The notes under the pieces were generated by a model, which was given only the letters and a program-made list of their open reading frames with translations, was not told the DNA's origin and searched no databases. From Candidatus Parcubacteria bacterium (GTDB lineage Bacteria > Patescibacteriota > Saccharimonadia > Saccharimonadales > Saccharimonadaceae): a DNA stretch of 64,000 nucleotides. A program made the translations under genes and the position numbers. Location of the stretch: contig JAEYUP010000001.1 in the NCBI GenBank assembly GCA_023432445.1, positions 310,001-374,000 on the forward strand. The letters are read 5' to 3'. Shown in pieces: positions 1-8,489 of the stretch (position 1 is its first letter; the number at the start of each line of letters is the position of its first letter).

Positions 1-1226
1 TCGACGCTGGTTATACTGTCGCTGGCTCCGACGCCGTCGAATCACCAGTCTCTAAAGAGTTAAAAGCGGCCGGCTTAGCTGTAAACATCGGTCAGGATGG
101 CACTTTTATGGCACAGTTCCACCAAAATACACCAATAGATTGGTTTGTTTACACCTCTGCCCTGCCAGCCAGTCACCCTGAAATCCTATTAGCCAAAAAA
201 CTTGGGCTCAAGACCACTAAGCGAGATGAGTTTCTGGCGGCACTTATTAAGGAGAAAAGCCTTAAGCTTGTCGCAGTTGCCGGAACTCATGGCAAAACCA
301 CCACCACCGGCATGCTAGTGTGGACCCTCAAAGAACTTGGGGTCCCCGTCAGTTATTCCGTTGGTAGCACCCTGTCGTTTGCTCCGGCTGGCGCCTACGA
401 CCCACAAAGCAACTACTTTATTTACGAATGCGATGAATACGACCGAAATTTCCTTGAGTTCAAGCCCGACGTTGCGGTTATCACCTCTTTTGACTACGAT
501 CACCCGGACACCTTCCCGACACAAGAATCATATTCCGAAGCGTTTAAGCAATTTTTAAGTCAGGCGGAGCATGTCATCTTGTGGCAAAAAGATGCATCGG
601 CGATGGGCGAAGAGTCTGCACCCAACCGCTGGCTGCTTAGCGACGACGAAGCTGTCGAAATCGCACTTCCCGGTGCTCATAACCGTCGCAATGCCACGCT
701 GGTATTAAAGGTTGTCGAATATTTAGGTCTGGGCTCCGACGCCAAAAGCAAGCAAGCGCTAGCCCTATTTCCGGGTACGGGCCGTCGTTTTGAAAAACTA
801 GCCGACAATCTTTTCACCGACTACGGCCATCACCCGGTAGAAATTGCCGCCACCCTAGAGCTAGCTCGCGAGCTATCTGAACACGTGGTTCTGGTCTACC
901 AACCGCACCAAAACCAACGACAGCACCAGATAAAAGACCTCTACCGCGACCAGTTTGAGTTAGCTGAGAAGGTCTATTGGGTTCCGACTTATCTCACTCG
1001 GGAAGATCCAAATCAAGTCACTCTTACCCCACAAGATTTAACCACCAATCTCACGAATAAAGATTCGGTTGAGTTCGCCGAGCTAAATGATTCACTTTGG
1101 GACTCCATCCAACGCGAAAGGGCGGCCGGCCGGCTAGTTATTTGCATGGGGGCTGGTACGATCGATTCCTGGGTCAGGGATCAACTGGCCGACTCAGGTC
1201 CATCAACGTTGTATTCCTCGAAGTAG
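1..1226 (+). CDS. murC: UDP-N-acetylmuramate--L-alanine ligase (MurC-type), 5' partial
   Basis: Cytoplasmic ATP-dependent ligase adding the first amino acid of the peptidoglycan stem peptide to UDP-MurNAc. The reading frame is already open from base 3 and carries the end of the N-terminal Rossmann-like domain (AGYTVAGSD), so the true start lies upstream of the window and an ATG at 108 is internal. The P-loop is VAGTHGKTTTTG, the form typical of MurC/Mpl; the central domain has YECDEYDRNF and the C-terminal domain TDYGHHPVEI and VICMGAGTID. About 407 residues are visible against roughly 450 for the family, so little is missing. Mpl, the murein tripeptide recycling ligase, shares these motifs and cannot be fully excluded. 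The 3' end overlaps the convergent Nudix-like gene by about 46 nt. Confidence 0.85.
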   Translation, partial: DAGYTVAGSDAVESPVSKELKAAGLAVNIGQDGTFMAQFHQNTPIDWFVYTSALPASHPEILLAKKLGLKTTKRDEFLAALIKEKSLKLVAVAGTHGKTTTTGMLVWTLKELGVPVSYSVGSTLSFAPAGAYDPQSNYFIYECDEYDRNFLEFKPDVAVITSFDYDHPDTFPTQESYSEAFKQFLSQAEHVILWQKDASAMGEESAPNRWLLSDDEAVEIALPGAHNRRNATLVLKVVEYLGLGSDAKSKQALALFPGTGRRFEKLADNLFTDYGHHPVEIAATLELARELSEHVVLVYQPHQNQRQHQIKDLYRDQFELAEKVYWVPTYLTREDPNQVTLTPQDLTTNLTNKDSVEFAELNDSLWDSIQRERAAGRLVICMGAGTIDSWVRDQLADSGPSTLYSSK

Positions 1227-1855
1227 AACGGGTCTTGGAAAAAAGTCCGAGCCATTATCTTTTCAACCGCAGGGGCTAGTTCAAGCAAGCTAAGTTTGTG
1301 TGGTCTGGCCCACCTTAAATCAACACTGGTTCTTATATAATCACTGTTAAACCTAAAAATATGGGCCATATTAACTATCCTAGAATCATTACTACGAGTA
1401 CGAATATAGCAGTCGCCAGCATGCACCAGACTGCTCACAGAAACGCCCATACGCTCGCTAATCTGGCGCTGAGCCGCTTCCATAAGTGAGTCGTCTTCCT
1501 TCCGCAACTCGCCGTAAGGTAGTGACCAACTATTTATAAATGGCTGCTCTTGCCTACGTTGCAGCAAAATGTCACCACTAGAGTTTTGTACTACAAACAT
1601 CAAAAGTATTCTTGGTCTAAATGCGGTCTCCGAAGCGACAACACTGTCTTTATTTACCAGCTCCATTCCAGCAACCGACAGCGAATAGCCTTTGTCGGTT
1701 TTTAAGACCAGCCCATCACCGACGAGAGACTTCAGGTGATAGCTAAAAAGGTTGGTGTCCGTCTCTGGCGGCCTTATATCTGTAAAACGAGCAAATTTAA
1801 CGCTGCTGAGTTGGTCGATGATGTGTTTCTTTATGCGATGATTTATAGATGTCAT
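1181..1855 (-). CDS. Winged-helix / Nudix-fold protein with degenerate Nudix box
   Basis: The N-terminal third (about residues 1-80) looks like a winged helix-turn-helix; the rest is a Nudix fold (RILLMFVVQNSSGDILLQRR, then SWSLPYGEL). The Nudix signature is damaged: the segment that should read REUxEExGU is RQISERMGV, so two of the glutamates that normally hold the catalytic metal are Gln and Arg. A ligand-sensing regulator of the NrtR kind is therefore at least as likely as a hydrolase. The frame can be extended to a TTG at 1864; I chose the ATG at 1855. No Shine-Dalgarno is visible. A -10 box and two direct repeats lie just upstream, consistent with autoregulation. The gene overlaps murC tail to tail. 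Confidence 0.7.
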   Translation of the reverse strand: MTSINHRIKKHIIDQLSSVKFARFTDIRPPETDTNLFSYHLKSLVGDGLVLKTDKGYSLSVAGMELVNKDSVVASETAFRPRILLMFVVQNSSGDILLQRRQEQPFINSWSLPYGELRKEDDSLMEAAQRQISERMGVSVSSLVHAGDCYIRTRSNDSRIVNMAHIFRFNSDYIRTSVDLRWARPHKLSLLELAPAVEKIMARTFFQDPFYFEEYNVDGPESAS

Positions 1856-1881
1856 TAGAGTCAAATTTGAGTCAAATTATA
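1856..1881 (-). promoter_or_regulatory. Promoter with tandem GAGTCAAATT repeats
   Basis: On the plus strand GAGTCAAATT occurs at 1858-1867 and 1869-1878, 11 bp apart (one helical turn). The second copy overlaps a minus-strand TATAAT (1881 to 1876). The arrangement suits a repressor site controlling the winged-helix/Nudix gene; regulator identity is inferred from adjacency only. Confidence 0.45.
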
Positions 1882-1916
1882 TTTAAACAAAGCATAGCAT
1901 ACATTTACAGCAGGTG

Positions 1917-2294
1917 CTACTGGCTTACTGGTGCGAATTGCAAAAGCTCGGGGTTTAATGGATCGCCATTAAAGGCGTCGACGGCAGTTGCTTTCTTTGA
2001 CTGCTCATCGTAAAGCTCAATGAAATCAACAATCACCTTCTCATCTACTGGACCGAAAGCGCTGTAACCATCAATTCCAATGTTCTCATCTACCTGATCG
2101 GCAACCGATTGGTATCCCGGCCGGCTAAGGTCGAGTTGGGCCGCACCACTATAGTTGTAGATAGCCACACTTACACTTGTCAGGACGACAGCCAAAAAAA
2201 CAGTCACTATTATGAGGAGAAATAAGCGGTGCTGACTCCAAAAGCTTACTGCTGTGTCAACCTGTTCGGGTTGTTTAAGCAAATCATCGTCCAT
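1917..2294 (-). CDS. Small single-pass membrane protein, unknown function
   Basis: A 125-residue protein with a charged N-terminus, one strong hydrophobic segment at about residues 22-47 (LFLLIIVTVFLAVVLTSVSV) and a roughly 80-residue acidic domain that should lie outside the membrane. I do not recognise a family. It starts two bases after the stop of the secreted 177-residue protein upstream, so the two are almost certainly co-transcribed. The pair looks like a small envelope complex, but nothing in the sequence gives a function. Confidence 0.6.
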   Translation of the reverse strand: MDDDLLKQPEQVDTAVSFWSQHRLFLLIIVTVFLAVVLTSVSVAIYNYSGAAQLDLSRPGYQSVADQVDENIGIDGYSAFGPVDEKVIVDFIELYDEQSKKATAVDAFNGDPLNPELLQFAPVSQ

Positions 2295-2296
2295 GT

Positions 2297-2830
2297 CTAA
2301 ACCCTATCCTTGTAGTTAATTAGGAAATCCTCCACAGCCGACCGATAATCGTTCACCACCCTATGTAGCTTCTGAACGCTGGTGTTTACCTGCTTGCGAT
2401 TCTCTCTAGCCTCCTGTAAAAGCCGATGGAAAGTTGCCGGCTCAGCGACACAATCGATTCGCATGGCATCAGACAGCTTCTGTTCATAAAGCCTATAGTC
2501 TGTTCGGAAAGTATCCAGGGCCGACTTGTAGTTCGCGGCGATTGTTGAAGTCGCCCTATTATCCAGCCGGTTGTTGCCGAGACGAGAGTTAAAAGGCTCT
2601 ATCATTCTAACCAACAAAGCCTCATAGACCTGGCCTCTATTAACACGCAACAGAGCATCACTGGCATGTAGTTGGTTTAGAGTGTTCTTAACGCTATGAC
2701 AGTTTTCTTTTATAAGATTTATTTCAGTGTCAGTTAAAACTACTGTTTGAGCGTTGGCTGAAGATGCGCCATAAATACCCAACAGCGCAAGTGAACTAAA
2801 TGCTAACAAAAAGATAAGACGTCGTATCAT
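2297..2830 (-). CDS. Secreted helical protein, unknown function
   Basis: A 177-residue protein with a clear signal peptide (MIRRLIFLLAFSSLALLGIY, then an AxA-type end near SSANA). The mature part is rich in charged and amphipathic helical stretches without obvious motifs; two cysteines (in ENCHSV and IDCVAE) could form a disulfide once exported. It forms a two-gene unit with the membrane protein immediately downstream. Similar short helical exported proteins are common in CPR genomes, but I cannot assign a family. Confidence 0.6.
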   Translation of the reverse strand: MIRRLIFLLAFSSLALLGIYGASSANAQTVVLTDTEINLIKENCHSVKNTLNQLHASDALLRVNRGQVYEALLVRMIEPFNSRLGNNRLDNRATSTIAANYKSALDTFRTDYRLYEQKLSDAMRIDCVAEPATFHRLLQEARENRKQVNTSVQKLHRVVNDYRSAVEDFLINYKDRV

Positions 2831-2878
2831 ACCGACTTATTATACTTTGTTATAAGCAAACAGGCGATGTTTTCTGAA

Positions 2879-4192
2879 CTACGGGTTTAAGCGATTTATA
2901 TCGCGAGGAAACAGGGTTGCTTCCTTGACGTTGGAAAGCCCGATGATTTTTTGCGTCAAACGCTCTAGTCCCATGCCGAATCCACCGTGCGGCGGCAGTC
3001 CGTACTTGAAGGCTTGGAGGTAATATCGGAAGCCGTCAGCTTCTGGGTCACCACCGGCGATGTCTTTCAGCTGTGACAGCAACACACCATAACGGTTTTC
3101 CCGCATGCTAACAGTGGCAATCTCTACACCCCTAAATATCAGATCGGCTCGTTCCACAAGCTCAGGGTTTTGGTCCGACTTGCGGTGGTAGAACTTCATA
3201 TCACTAACCGGCCAATCAACAATGAAAACCGCTTCGCTACCGAGGTTCTTCTTGGCATACTCTGTAATCCAACGCTCCTCGTCGGGTCGCATATCTTTTT
3301 CACCGCGAGAGTCCTCACCGGTTGCCTGACTATAAAGCTCGTGAGCTTCGCGTAGAGGGATCCTCGGTATCTTATCTGCTAACAGGACAGGGCTAGCATT
3401 CCAGCGCTTTAGCTCGGCCTCGTGCTTCTGCCAAGTCTGAGAAGTGACAGCTTTTAGCATACCGCCAACAACATCCAACAACTCTTCAAAGTGCACAAAA
3501 CCCATCTCGACATCTATATGAATGAACTCTGTCATGTGACGAGTGGTTGCTGATGGCTCGGCTCTATAGGTCGGGTTAATCTCGTAAGCTCGCTCAAAAA
3601 CGCCTACCATAATCTGCTTAAAGAACTGCGCACTCTGCGCCAAAGTCGCTTCCTTACCGAAGTAGTCCAGCTTGAACACTTCAGCGCCGCCCTCAGTAGC
3701 ACCAGGCAACAACTTAGGGGAGTTGAACTCGGTAAACTCTTGGGAGTGTAAGTATTGCCTCACCGCCTCTTTGACGGTTGCCTGAATCTTAAAGATACTT
3801 GTCTCCTGTAAATTCCTCAATCCAACAACCCGGTGCTCAAACAGCGTGTCTAGATTTTCAGATTTGTGATCGAGCGGTTTGTCAATTTCGACTGGGGACT
3901 CATCGGTAACTGGAACAATTACCTCAATAGTAACGTCGTGAAGCTCGGCACCGCCGGGAGCTCTTTCGTCCGCAAAAACGGTGCCAGTCAGGGCTAGTAC
4001 GGTCCCTATTTGAAGACCGCGCAATTTTTCTAACTCTTCTCCACTATCTACCAAGCTCTGACCAATTCCACTTCGGTCACGAAGAGTAATAAAATTCAGG
4101 CCGCCCATTAGTCTTTTTTTGTGAAGCCAGCCTTTTACGGTGACAGTTTGTCCGGCTCGACTAGCGAGCTCACTAAGTAATGTTCGTTCCAT
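2879..4192 (-). CDS. aspS: Aspartyl-tRNA synthetase, archaeal/short type
   Basis: Class II synthetase charging tRNA-Asp. An N-terminal OB-fold (TVKGWLHKKRLMGGLNFITL) is followed by the class II catalytic core with motif 2 (YRAEPSATTRHMTEF) and motif 3 (GFGMGLERL). At 437 residues it is the compact archaeal/eukaryotic-like form, lacking the inserted GAD domain of the roughly 590-residue bacterial enzyme. Enzymes of this form are often non-discriminating and also make Asp-tRNA-Asn, which needs GatCAB; whether that applies here cannot be read from this window. Its start overlaps the end of the CBS-domain gene by 20 nt, suggesting one transcript. Confidence 0.93.
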   Translation of the reverse strand: MERTLLSELASRAGQTVTVKGWLHKKRLMGGLNFITLRDRSGIGQSLVDSGEELEKLRGLQIGTVLALTGTVFADERAPGGAELHDVTIEVIVPVTDESPVEIDKPLDHKSENLDTLFEHRVVGLRNLQETSIFKIQATVKEAVRQYLHSQEFTEFNSPKLLPGATEGGAEVFKLDYFGKEATLAQSAQFFKQIMVGVFERAYEINPTYRAEPSATTRHMTEFIHIDVEMGFVHFEELLDVVGGMLKAVTSQTWQKHEAELKRWNASPVLLADKIPRIPLREAHELYSQATGEDSRGEKDMRPDEERWITEYAKKNLGSEAVFIVDWPVSDMKFYHRKSDQNPELVERADLIFRGVEIATVSMRENRYGVLLSQLKDIAGGDPEADGFRYYLQAFKYGLPPHGGFGMGLERLTQKIIGLSNVKEATLFPRDINRLNP

Positions 4193-5156
4193 CTTGTGGA
4201 TATTTTACCACCTCTGGTGCGAAACGACCAGAGCCGATTAAAGCCGTCAGCACGTCACGGAGCGTCAACAGCCCAACCGTCTGCTTATTGTCGTTAACTA
4301 CTATCGCTAAATGCTGCCGCGTTGAAACGAGTTCATGCAACACATCCTCCAGCGCATCGCGCCTGTTAACCCTAACAACCGCTTTGCTCATTGCTTTCTC
4401 GGCCGTAACCGATCGCTTGACGTCTAGCGAAAGGAGGTCGCCAAGCGAAAGCACTCCAACTACGTGGTGAATGTCCCCACTTGTAACCGGCAGCTGCTTG
4501 TGGCCATAGCCGTGCAGCTCGTCGAGCACTAGTGGGCCCAGAAATTCCTTACGGTCGACCGATTTAATCTCACTACGCGGCACCATCACCGAGGCAGCGG
4601 TTTGCTGACGAAAATTAAGCGCTCCCGTAATAACACGCCGATCATCTTCTTGGAGGCCGCCAGCCGATTTTTCGATTAGCTGCATCAGGTCCTCTCGAGA
4701 GTCAACTCGACGATAACGGTCGGTGCTATGCGAAGTATCTCTCGTTATAGCCCGCCAAATCTTTGGCTTTTTACCTGTAAGTTTTAGTAGTGGCGGTTCG
4801 ATAATCTCGTAGAGCCTGTTGCTAAGACTTAACAGTGGCGGTTGACTAGCTATCACATGTGACGCAGTCACTACTAAAATAGCTAAGGCTGCCCCTGCAA
4901 CAGGGTGAAATAAGCTGACCAAAAGCAGCACACCCACCAAAAGCAACAAAGCAGCCTTTAGCCGAAGTATGAATAGGATACTAGCCAACCGTTTCTCTCT
5001 CTTGAGTTGTGAGGTCGCCGCACTAGAATGTTTAGCCCTGCGTTTGAGTTCAAAACTACTTTCTACTGCCGGCAAGGGGTGCATCGCAACGATCACTATG
5101 TATAGCAACCATATAATTATCGTTAAACCGATCAAAAACACCGTCATATTACCCAT
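4173..5156 (-). CDS. HlyC/CorC-family CBS-domain membrane protein
   Basis: The N-terminal 130 residues hold three hydrophobic segments (about 1-25, 60-100), then a cytoplasmic CBS pair: SREDLMQLIEKSAGGLQEDD, ASVMVPRSEIKSVDR and a second CBS repeat ending TVGLLTLRDVLTALIGS. This is the layout of the HlyC/CorC/CNNM group, implicated in Mg/Co efflux or ion homeostasis, although the membrane part is shorter than the usual DUF21 domain and the C-terminal CorC_HlyC domain is missing. CBS pairs usually bind adenosine nucleotides. It sits directly upstream of, and overlaps, aspS. A second possible start is the ATG at 5147. Confidence 0.75.
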   Translation of the reverse strand: MGNMTVFLIGLTIIIWLLYIVIVAMHPLPAVESSFELKRRAKHSSAATSQLKREKRLASILFILRLKAALLLLVGVLLLVSLFHPVAGAALAILVVTASHVIASQPPLLSLSNRLYEIIEPPLLKLTGKKPKIWRAITRDTSHSTDRYRRVDSREDLMQLIEKSAGGLQEDDRRVITGALNFRQQTAASVMVPRSEIKSVDRKEFLGPLVLDELHGYGHKQLPVTSGDIHHVVGVLSLGDLLSLDVKRSVTAEKAMSKAVVRVNRRDALEDVLHELVSTRQHLAIVVNDNKQTVGLLTLRDVLTALIGSGRFAPEVVKYPQDGTNIT

Positions 5157-5204
5157 ATTGTACTCTATTTTGATACAATAATAAGACTAGTCAGGGAGGT
5201 ATTT

Positions 5205-5897
5205 GTGAGTAAAACAAGTTGGATTATTTTTGTAGCAGTCGTCGTAGTACTATTCGGCGGCCTAGTTATCTGGAACCGAACTAGCAACCCACCAGTAGAC
5301 ACATCCGAGGTTGACGCCTCGTCAATCTTGTCCGCGAGTGACGCCAGTGGCGGTATCGGCGATCACGTCAAGGGCACCGCCTCTTCCAAGGTGGTATTAG
5401 TAGAGTACGGTGACTTCCAGTGCCCAAGCTGTAGCCGCGCTCACACCAGTGTCGACCAGCTCATGGACGAATATGGCGACCGGATTGCATTTGTTTTTCG
5501 AAATTTCCCCCTAACTAGCATCCACCCCAATGCTCGGGCCGCCAGTGGTGCCGCCGAAGCAGCCGGTTTACAGGGTAAGTTCTGGGAAATGTACGACCTG
5601 TTATTTACCAACCAAGCCAATTGGAGTCCTCTGGACAGCAGCCAGCGCACGACTGTCTTTACGGGTTATGCAGAACAGCTCGGCCTTGATATAGCCAAAT
5701 TCAGCGAAGACTTTGCTGGCAGCGCCATAGGCAAGAAGATAAGCTTCGACGTATCACTGGGCAAGCGCAACGGAGTCGAAAGTACACCAAACTTCTTTTT
5801 GAACGGCAAAACCATAGACAATACCGCCTCTAGCAGCTTTGTAAACGGCGACAGCACAGCACTTAAAGAGCTTATTGATAAAGCCCTGGCAGAATAA
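5205..5897 (+). CDS. DsbA-family membrane-anchored thiol oxidoreductase
   Basis: A 230-residue protein with one N-terminal membrane anchor (residues 5-23) and a thioredoxin-fold domain of the DsbA/Thioredoxin_4 type. The redox motif is CPSC (Cys73 and Cys76) after VLVEYGDFQ, and the cis-proline loop is VESTPNFFLNG. It probably forms or isomerises disulfides in exported proteins outside the membrane; several cysteine-containing secreted proteins are encoded in this window. The start is GTG behind a GGGAGG Shine-Dalgarno, and a strong terminator follows at 5911-5943, so it is a single-gene unit. Confidence 0.85.
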   Translation: MSKTSWIIFVAVVVVLFGGLVIWNRTSNPPVDTSEVDASSILSASDASGGIGDHVKGTASSKVVLVEYGDFQCPSCSRAHTSVDQLMDEYGDRIAFVFRNFPLTSIHPNARAASGAAEAAGLQGKFWEMYDLLFTNQANWSPLDSSQRTTVFTGYAEQLGLDIAKFSEDFAGSAIGKKISFDVSLGKRNGVESTPNFFLNGKTIDNTASSSFVNGDSTALKELIDKALAE

Positions 5898-5910
5898 ACT
5901 TTAGCCAATT

Positions 5911-5943
5911 AAAAAACACCCCGGTGCCTTGGGGTGTTTTTGA
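5911..5943 (+). terminator. Rho-independent terminator after DsbA-like gene
   Basis: A perfect stem CACCCC / GGGGTG (5917-5922 and 5931-5936), extended by A/T pairs and followed by a T run. It lies 13 nt after the stop codon of the DsbA-like gene. Confidence 0.85.
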
Positions 5944-5967
5944 TTTTTGCTTGTTTAAGTATCGCGT

Positions 5968-6060
5968 TTAATGCGCGATGAAGATTCGCCATTCGGCGGG
6001 CACCACATCAACTGCTATCTTCTTGCGCCTAGAAGGCACAAACTCGATGGCTATTGGCAT
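5968..6060 (-). CDS. Possible 30-residue small protein
   Basis: This is the only coding signal I see in the roughly 360-base gap (5898-6257) between the DsbA-like gene and lysS. An ATG at 6060 is preceded by AAGGAG, 11 nt upstream, and encodes a 30-residue basic peptide (MPIAIEFVPSRRKK..., ending IFIAH). The rest of the gap holds an A/T-rich hairpin near 6205-6225 that may terminate lysS. Without comparative data this remains a weak call. Confidence 0.3.
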   Translation of the reverse strand: MPIAIEFVPSRRKKIAVDVVPAEWRIFIAH

Positions 6061-6257
6061 GTGATTTCTCACTCCTTGTACTATGTACAGCCCCTCGCAC
6101 TCCGACCTTTAATTATAGTTTTGGCGCGGGACACATCATCAATAGTACCAATAAATGACTTGGCAGTCAAGAATAGACGTCTGCAAGCGACGCTTGTGCT
6201 TTTATCATACGAGATAAAAAACAGAAGCGCAATAGTTAATTTACGCTAAAGTCATAG

Positions 6258-7781
6258 TTAGTCCAACGAGAGTTCTGGGTAGATAGCGCGAGTAATCGGA
6301 TCAACCTCACGACGCATCTGCGGGAAAGGCACACCCTCTCGCGCCGTAACACCTTCCAGGAGCCAGAAAACTCGCTCCGAGTGACCATAGCCACACGTCG
6401 GTGGCATGCCGTATTCCAGCATTTCCACAAAGTCGATGTCCATCATCATAGCTTCATCGTCACCACTGTCGCGCATTTTCTGCTGCTCAATAAACCGCTC
6501 GTACTGGTCGATTGGGTCATTTAGCTCACTATAAGCCTTGCAAGCCTCTGTACCGCCAAGAAGTAGGTTAAACTGGTCAGTTAGGCGTTCGTCCCCTGCC
6601 TGCTTCTTTGCTAATGGCTGCAAGAACACTGGTATATCAACCAAAAAAGCCGGTCCTGCGATTGTCTTGCGAACCTTTTTCCAAAGCTTATCTAGCCCAC
6701 GAGGGATGCTGTCAGTTTTTTCAACCTGGAGGCCGTTTTCCTTGAGTTTTGCGGCCACCTCTTCGATAGTGGTGTTGAAAACATCGATGCCGAATTCTTT
6801 CTGAATAACATCAACAAAACTAACGCGCGGAAAATCTTCTCCGTCTTTCCCAAAATCAACCGACATTCCGTCGGCAAGTGTGAACTTGCGAGTGCCCCAG
6901 ACTTCATCGGCAATGCGGCGAATCATATCTTGCGTCAGGCGCATACCATCTTCCCAGTTGGCATATGCCCAATACCATTCAATGGCGATGTGTTCAGGCA
7001 AATGCTCTTCGCTGAAGTTTTCGTTACGGAAGCGCGGACCGATATCAAAGACCTTTTCGTAACCAGCGCCGATAAGACGCTTCAACGGCAACTCATGGCT
7101 AATACGAAGATAGAAATCTTCGTCCAGTGCGTCCATGTGTGTCACAAACGGATTAGCATCGGCCCCCCCGGTGGTGTGCTCCAGCACTGGAATGTTAATC
7201 TCCATGAAGCCTTTTTCGTTCAAGAAATCGCGCGTAACTTGCCAAAACCTTGAACGGCGAATGTAACGTTCGCGCACATCTTTATTAACATTAATGTCAA
7301 TGTAACGGCGGCGCAGGCGCTCTTCTTTTTTGCTGAAATCTTCGTGCCCTAGCGGCATCGGGCGAAGTGATTTTGTGAGAAGGCGCAATGATGAGACCTC
7401 TACAGATACTTCACCTGTTTTAGTCTTGATAACAACACCTCTAGCCTCTACAAAGTCGCCGGTATCTAGCAGGTTAAGCTGAGCAATTCCCAAAGTACCC
7501 TCAGTCGCGTTCAAGTCTCCAACTTTACCCTCGGCCAAGAAAAGTTGCAGCTCGCCCGACAAATCGCGAATAACCACAAAAGCAATCTTGCCAAATTTAC
7601 GTATAGATACAATTCGCCCGGCAACCGTAACTTCTTTGCCCTCAAGCTGACCAAACTTATCAGTTACCTCTACAGCGTTAACAGTGCGATTGGCTTTGGC
7701 TGGGTATGGGTTAATACCAAGCTCTCTTAGCTCAGCAAGTTTTCGGATACGTTCGTTTCGGTAATCTTGTAGTGTAGCCAT
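6258..7781 (-). CDS. lysS: Lysyl-tRNA synthetase, class II
   Basis: A 507-residue class II LysRS charging tRNA-Lys. It has an N-terminal OB-fold anticodon-binding domain (EVTVAGRIVSIRKFGKIAFV), then the catalytic core: motif 2 region FDIGPRFRNENFSEEHLPEH and motif 3 near the C-terminus (PPTCGYGHSERVFWLL). In motif 3 the usual GLGIDRL is GYGHSERV, which is unusual for the family. A minus-strand TATAAT lies about 13 nt before the ATG with a short AGGA between them. It is 20 nt downstream of the flavin reductase gene on the same strand. Confidence 0.92.
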   Translation of the reverse strand: MATLQDYRNERIRKLAELRELGINPYPAKANRTVNAVEVTDKFGQLEGKEVTVAGRIVSIRKFGKIAFVVIRDLSGELQLFLAEGKVGDLNATEGTLGIAQLNLLDTGDFVEARGVVIKTKTGEVSVEVSSLRLLTKSLRPMPLGHEDFSKKEERLRRRYIDINVNKDVRERYIRRSRFWQVTRDFLNEKGFMEINIPVLEHTTGGADANPFVTHMDALDEDFYLRISHELPLKRLIGAGYEKVFDIGPRFRNENFSEEHLPEHIAIEWYWAYANWEDGMRLTQDMIRRIADEVWGTRKFTLADGMSVDFGKDGEDFPRVSFVDVIQKEFGIDVFNTTIEEVAAKLKENGLQVEKTDSIPRGLDKLWKKVRKTIAGPAFLVDIPVFLQPLAKKQAGDERLTDQFNLLLGGTEACKAYSELNDPIDQYERFIEQQKMRDSGDDEAMMMDIDFVEMLEYGMPPTCGYGHSERVFWLLEGVTAREGVPFPQMRREVDPITRAIYPELSLD

Positions 7782-7800
7782 AATCTATCGTCCTATTATA

Positions 7801-8457
7801 CTAGTAACCCCAGAAGTTATCGAGGTGAATCTGTTTTTTGTCTATGCCTAGCTTTGCTAAACTTTTCTTACTAGCTGAAACAAATTTTGGGCCACCAGAA
7901 AGGTAATAGTGGGCATTCTTGCTGACAGTATTCTTCAAAACCAGATCATACTCCTCAGGAGACTTTGGGTATCGCGCCCTAAAAGCCTTTTTTGACGTCA
8001 GATCTTTAAAAGTGTGTTCCTGACTATCGACGTGAATCAATGTTATCTTGTCTTTTTCTTCGAAAGCAGAAGAATGCACCAACATCGATCGAAAAGGTGT
8101 TATGCCAATACCCTGAGCTAGAAAAATATGCTCACGAGATCGTTTACGCAAAGTAAAGTTCATAACCGGTCCCAACATGGTTATGCGGTCACCTTTTTTC
8201 ATATGATCGATGTACTGCTTAAAGCGACTTGATTCACGAACATGTGTCGTGAAAGTAACGTATTTCTCCTCTGGCGCAGACGAGATGGAAAACGGTCGCA
8301 CTCCACGAAAAGCTGGCAATATAAAGATGCCGTGCTGACCAGCTACGTGCTTTAGTGGCCTTGATGGCTCAAAATAAAAAGTTGTTATATCGCGATGTTC
8401 GCGCTTCTTTTTCACAAACGTCAATTTGGTAATTAAGAAAAATCTAAAAATATTCAT
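7801..8457 (-). CDS. FAD/NAD(P)-binding oxidoreductase of the ferredoxin-NADP reductase family
   Basis: A 218-residue two-domain flavoprotein. The FAD-binding beta-barrel carries RPFSISS (the RxYS-type FAD motif) and the nucleotide-binding domain carries LAQGIGITPFRSML. There is no 2Fe-2S domain and no globin or oxygenase fusion, so it must pass electrons to a separate partner. The gene immediately upstream encodes a membrane protein rich in buried acidic and histidine residues, a possible partner. It could serve the carotenoid module further upstream, but that is inference from adjacency. Confidence 0.8.
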   Translation of the reverse strand: MNIFRFFLITKLTFVKKKREHRDITTFYFEPSRPLKHVAGQHGIFILPAFRGVRPFSISSAPEEKYVTFTTHVRESSRFKQYIDHMKKGDRITMLGPVMNFTLRKRSREHIFLAQGIGITPFRSMLVHSSAFEEKDKITLIHVDSQEHTFKDLTSKKAFRARYPKSPEEYDLVLKNTVSKNAHYYLSGGPKFVSASKKSLAKLGIDKKQIHLDNFWGY

Positions 8458-8489
8458 CTGTTAATAGCATACCATTAAAGGCGCGTCTT

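Noticed and set aside
5971..6249. Rightward 92-codon frame after the DsbA-like gene
   Set aside because: No ribosome-binding site, unnatural composition, lies after a strong terminator and antisense to a better small ORF.
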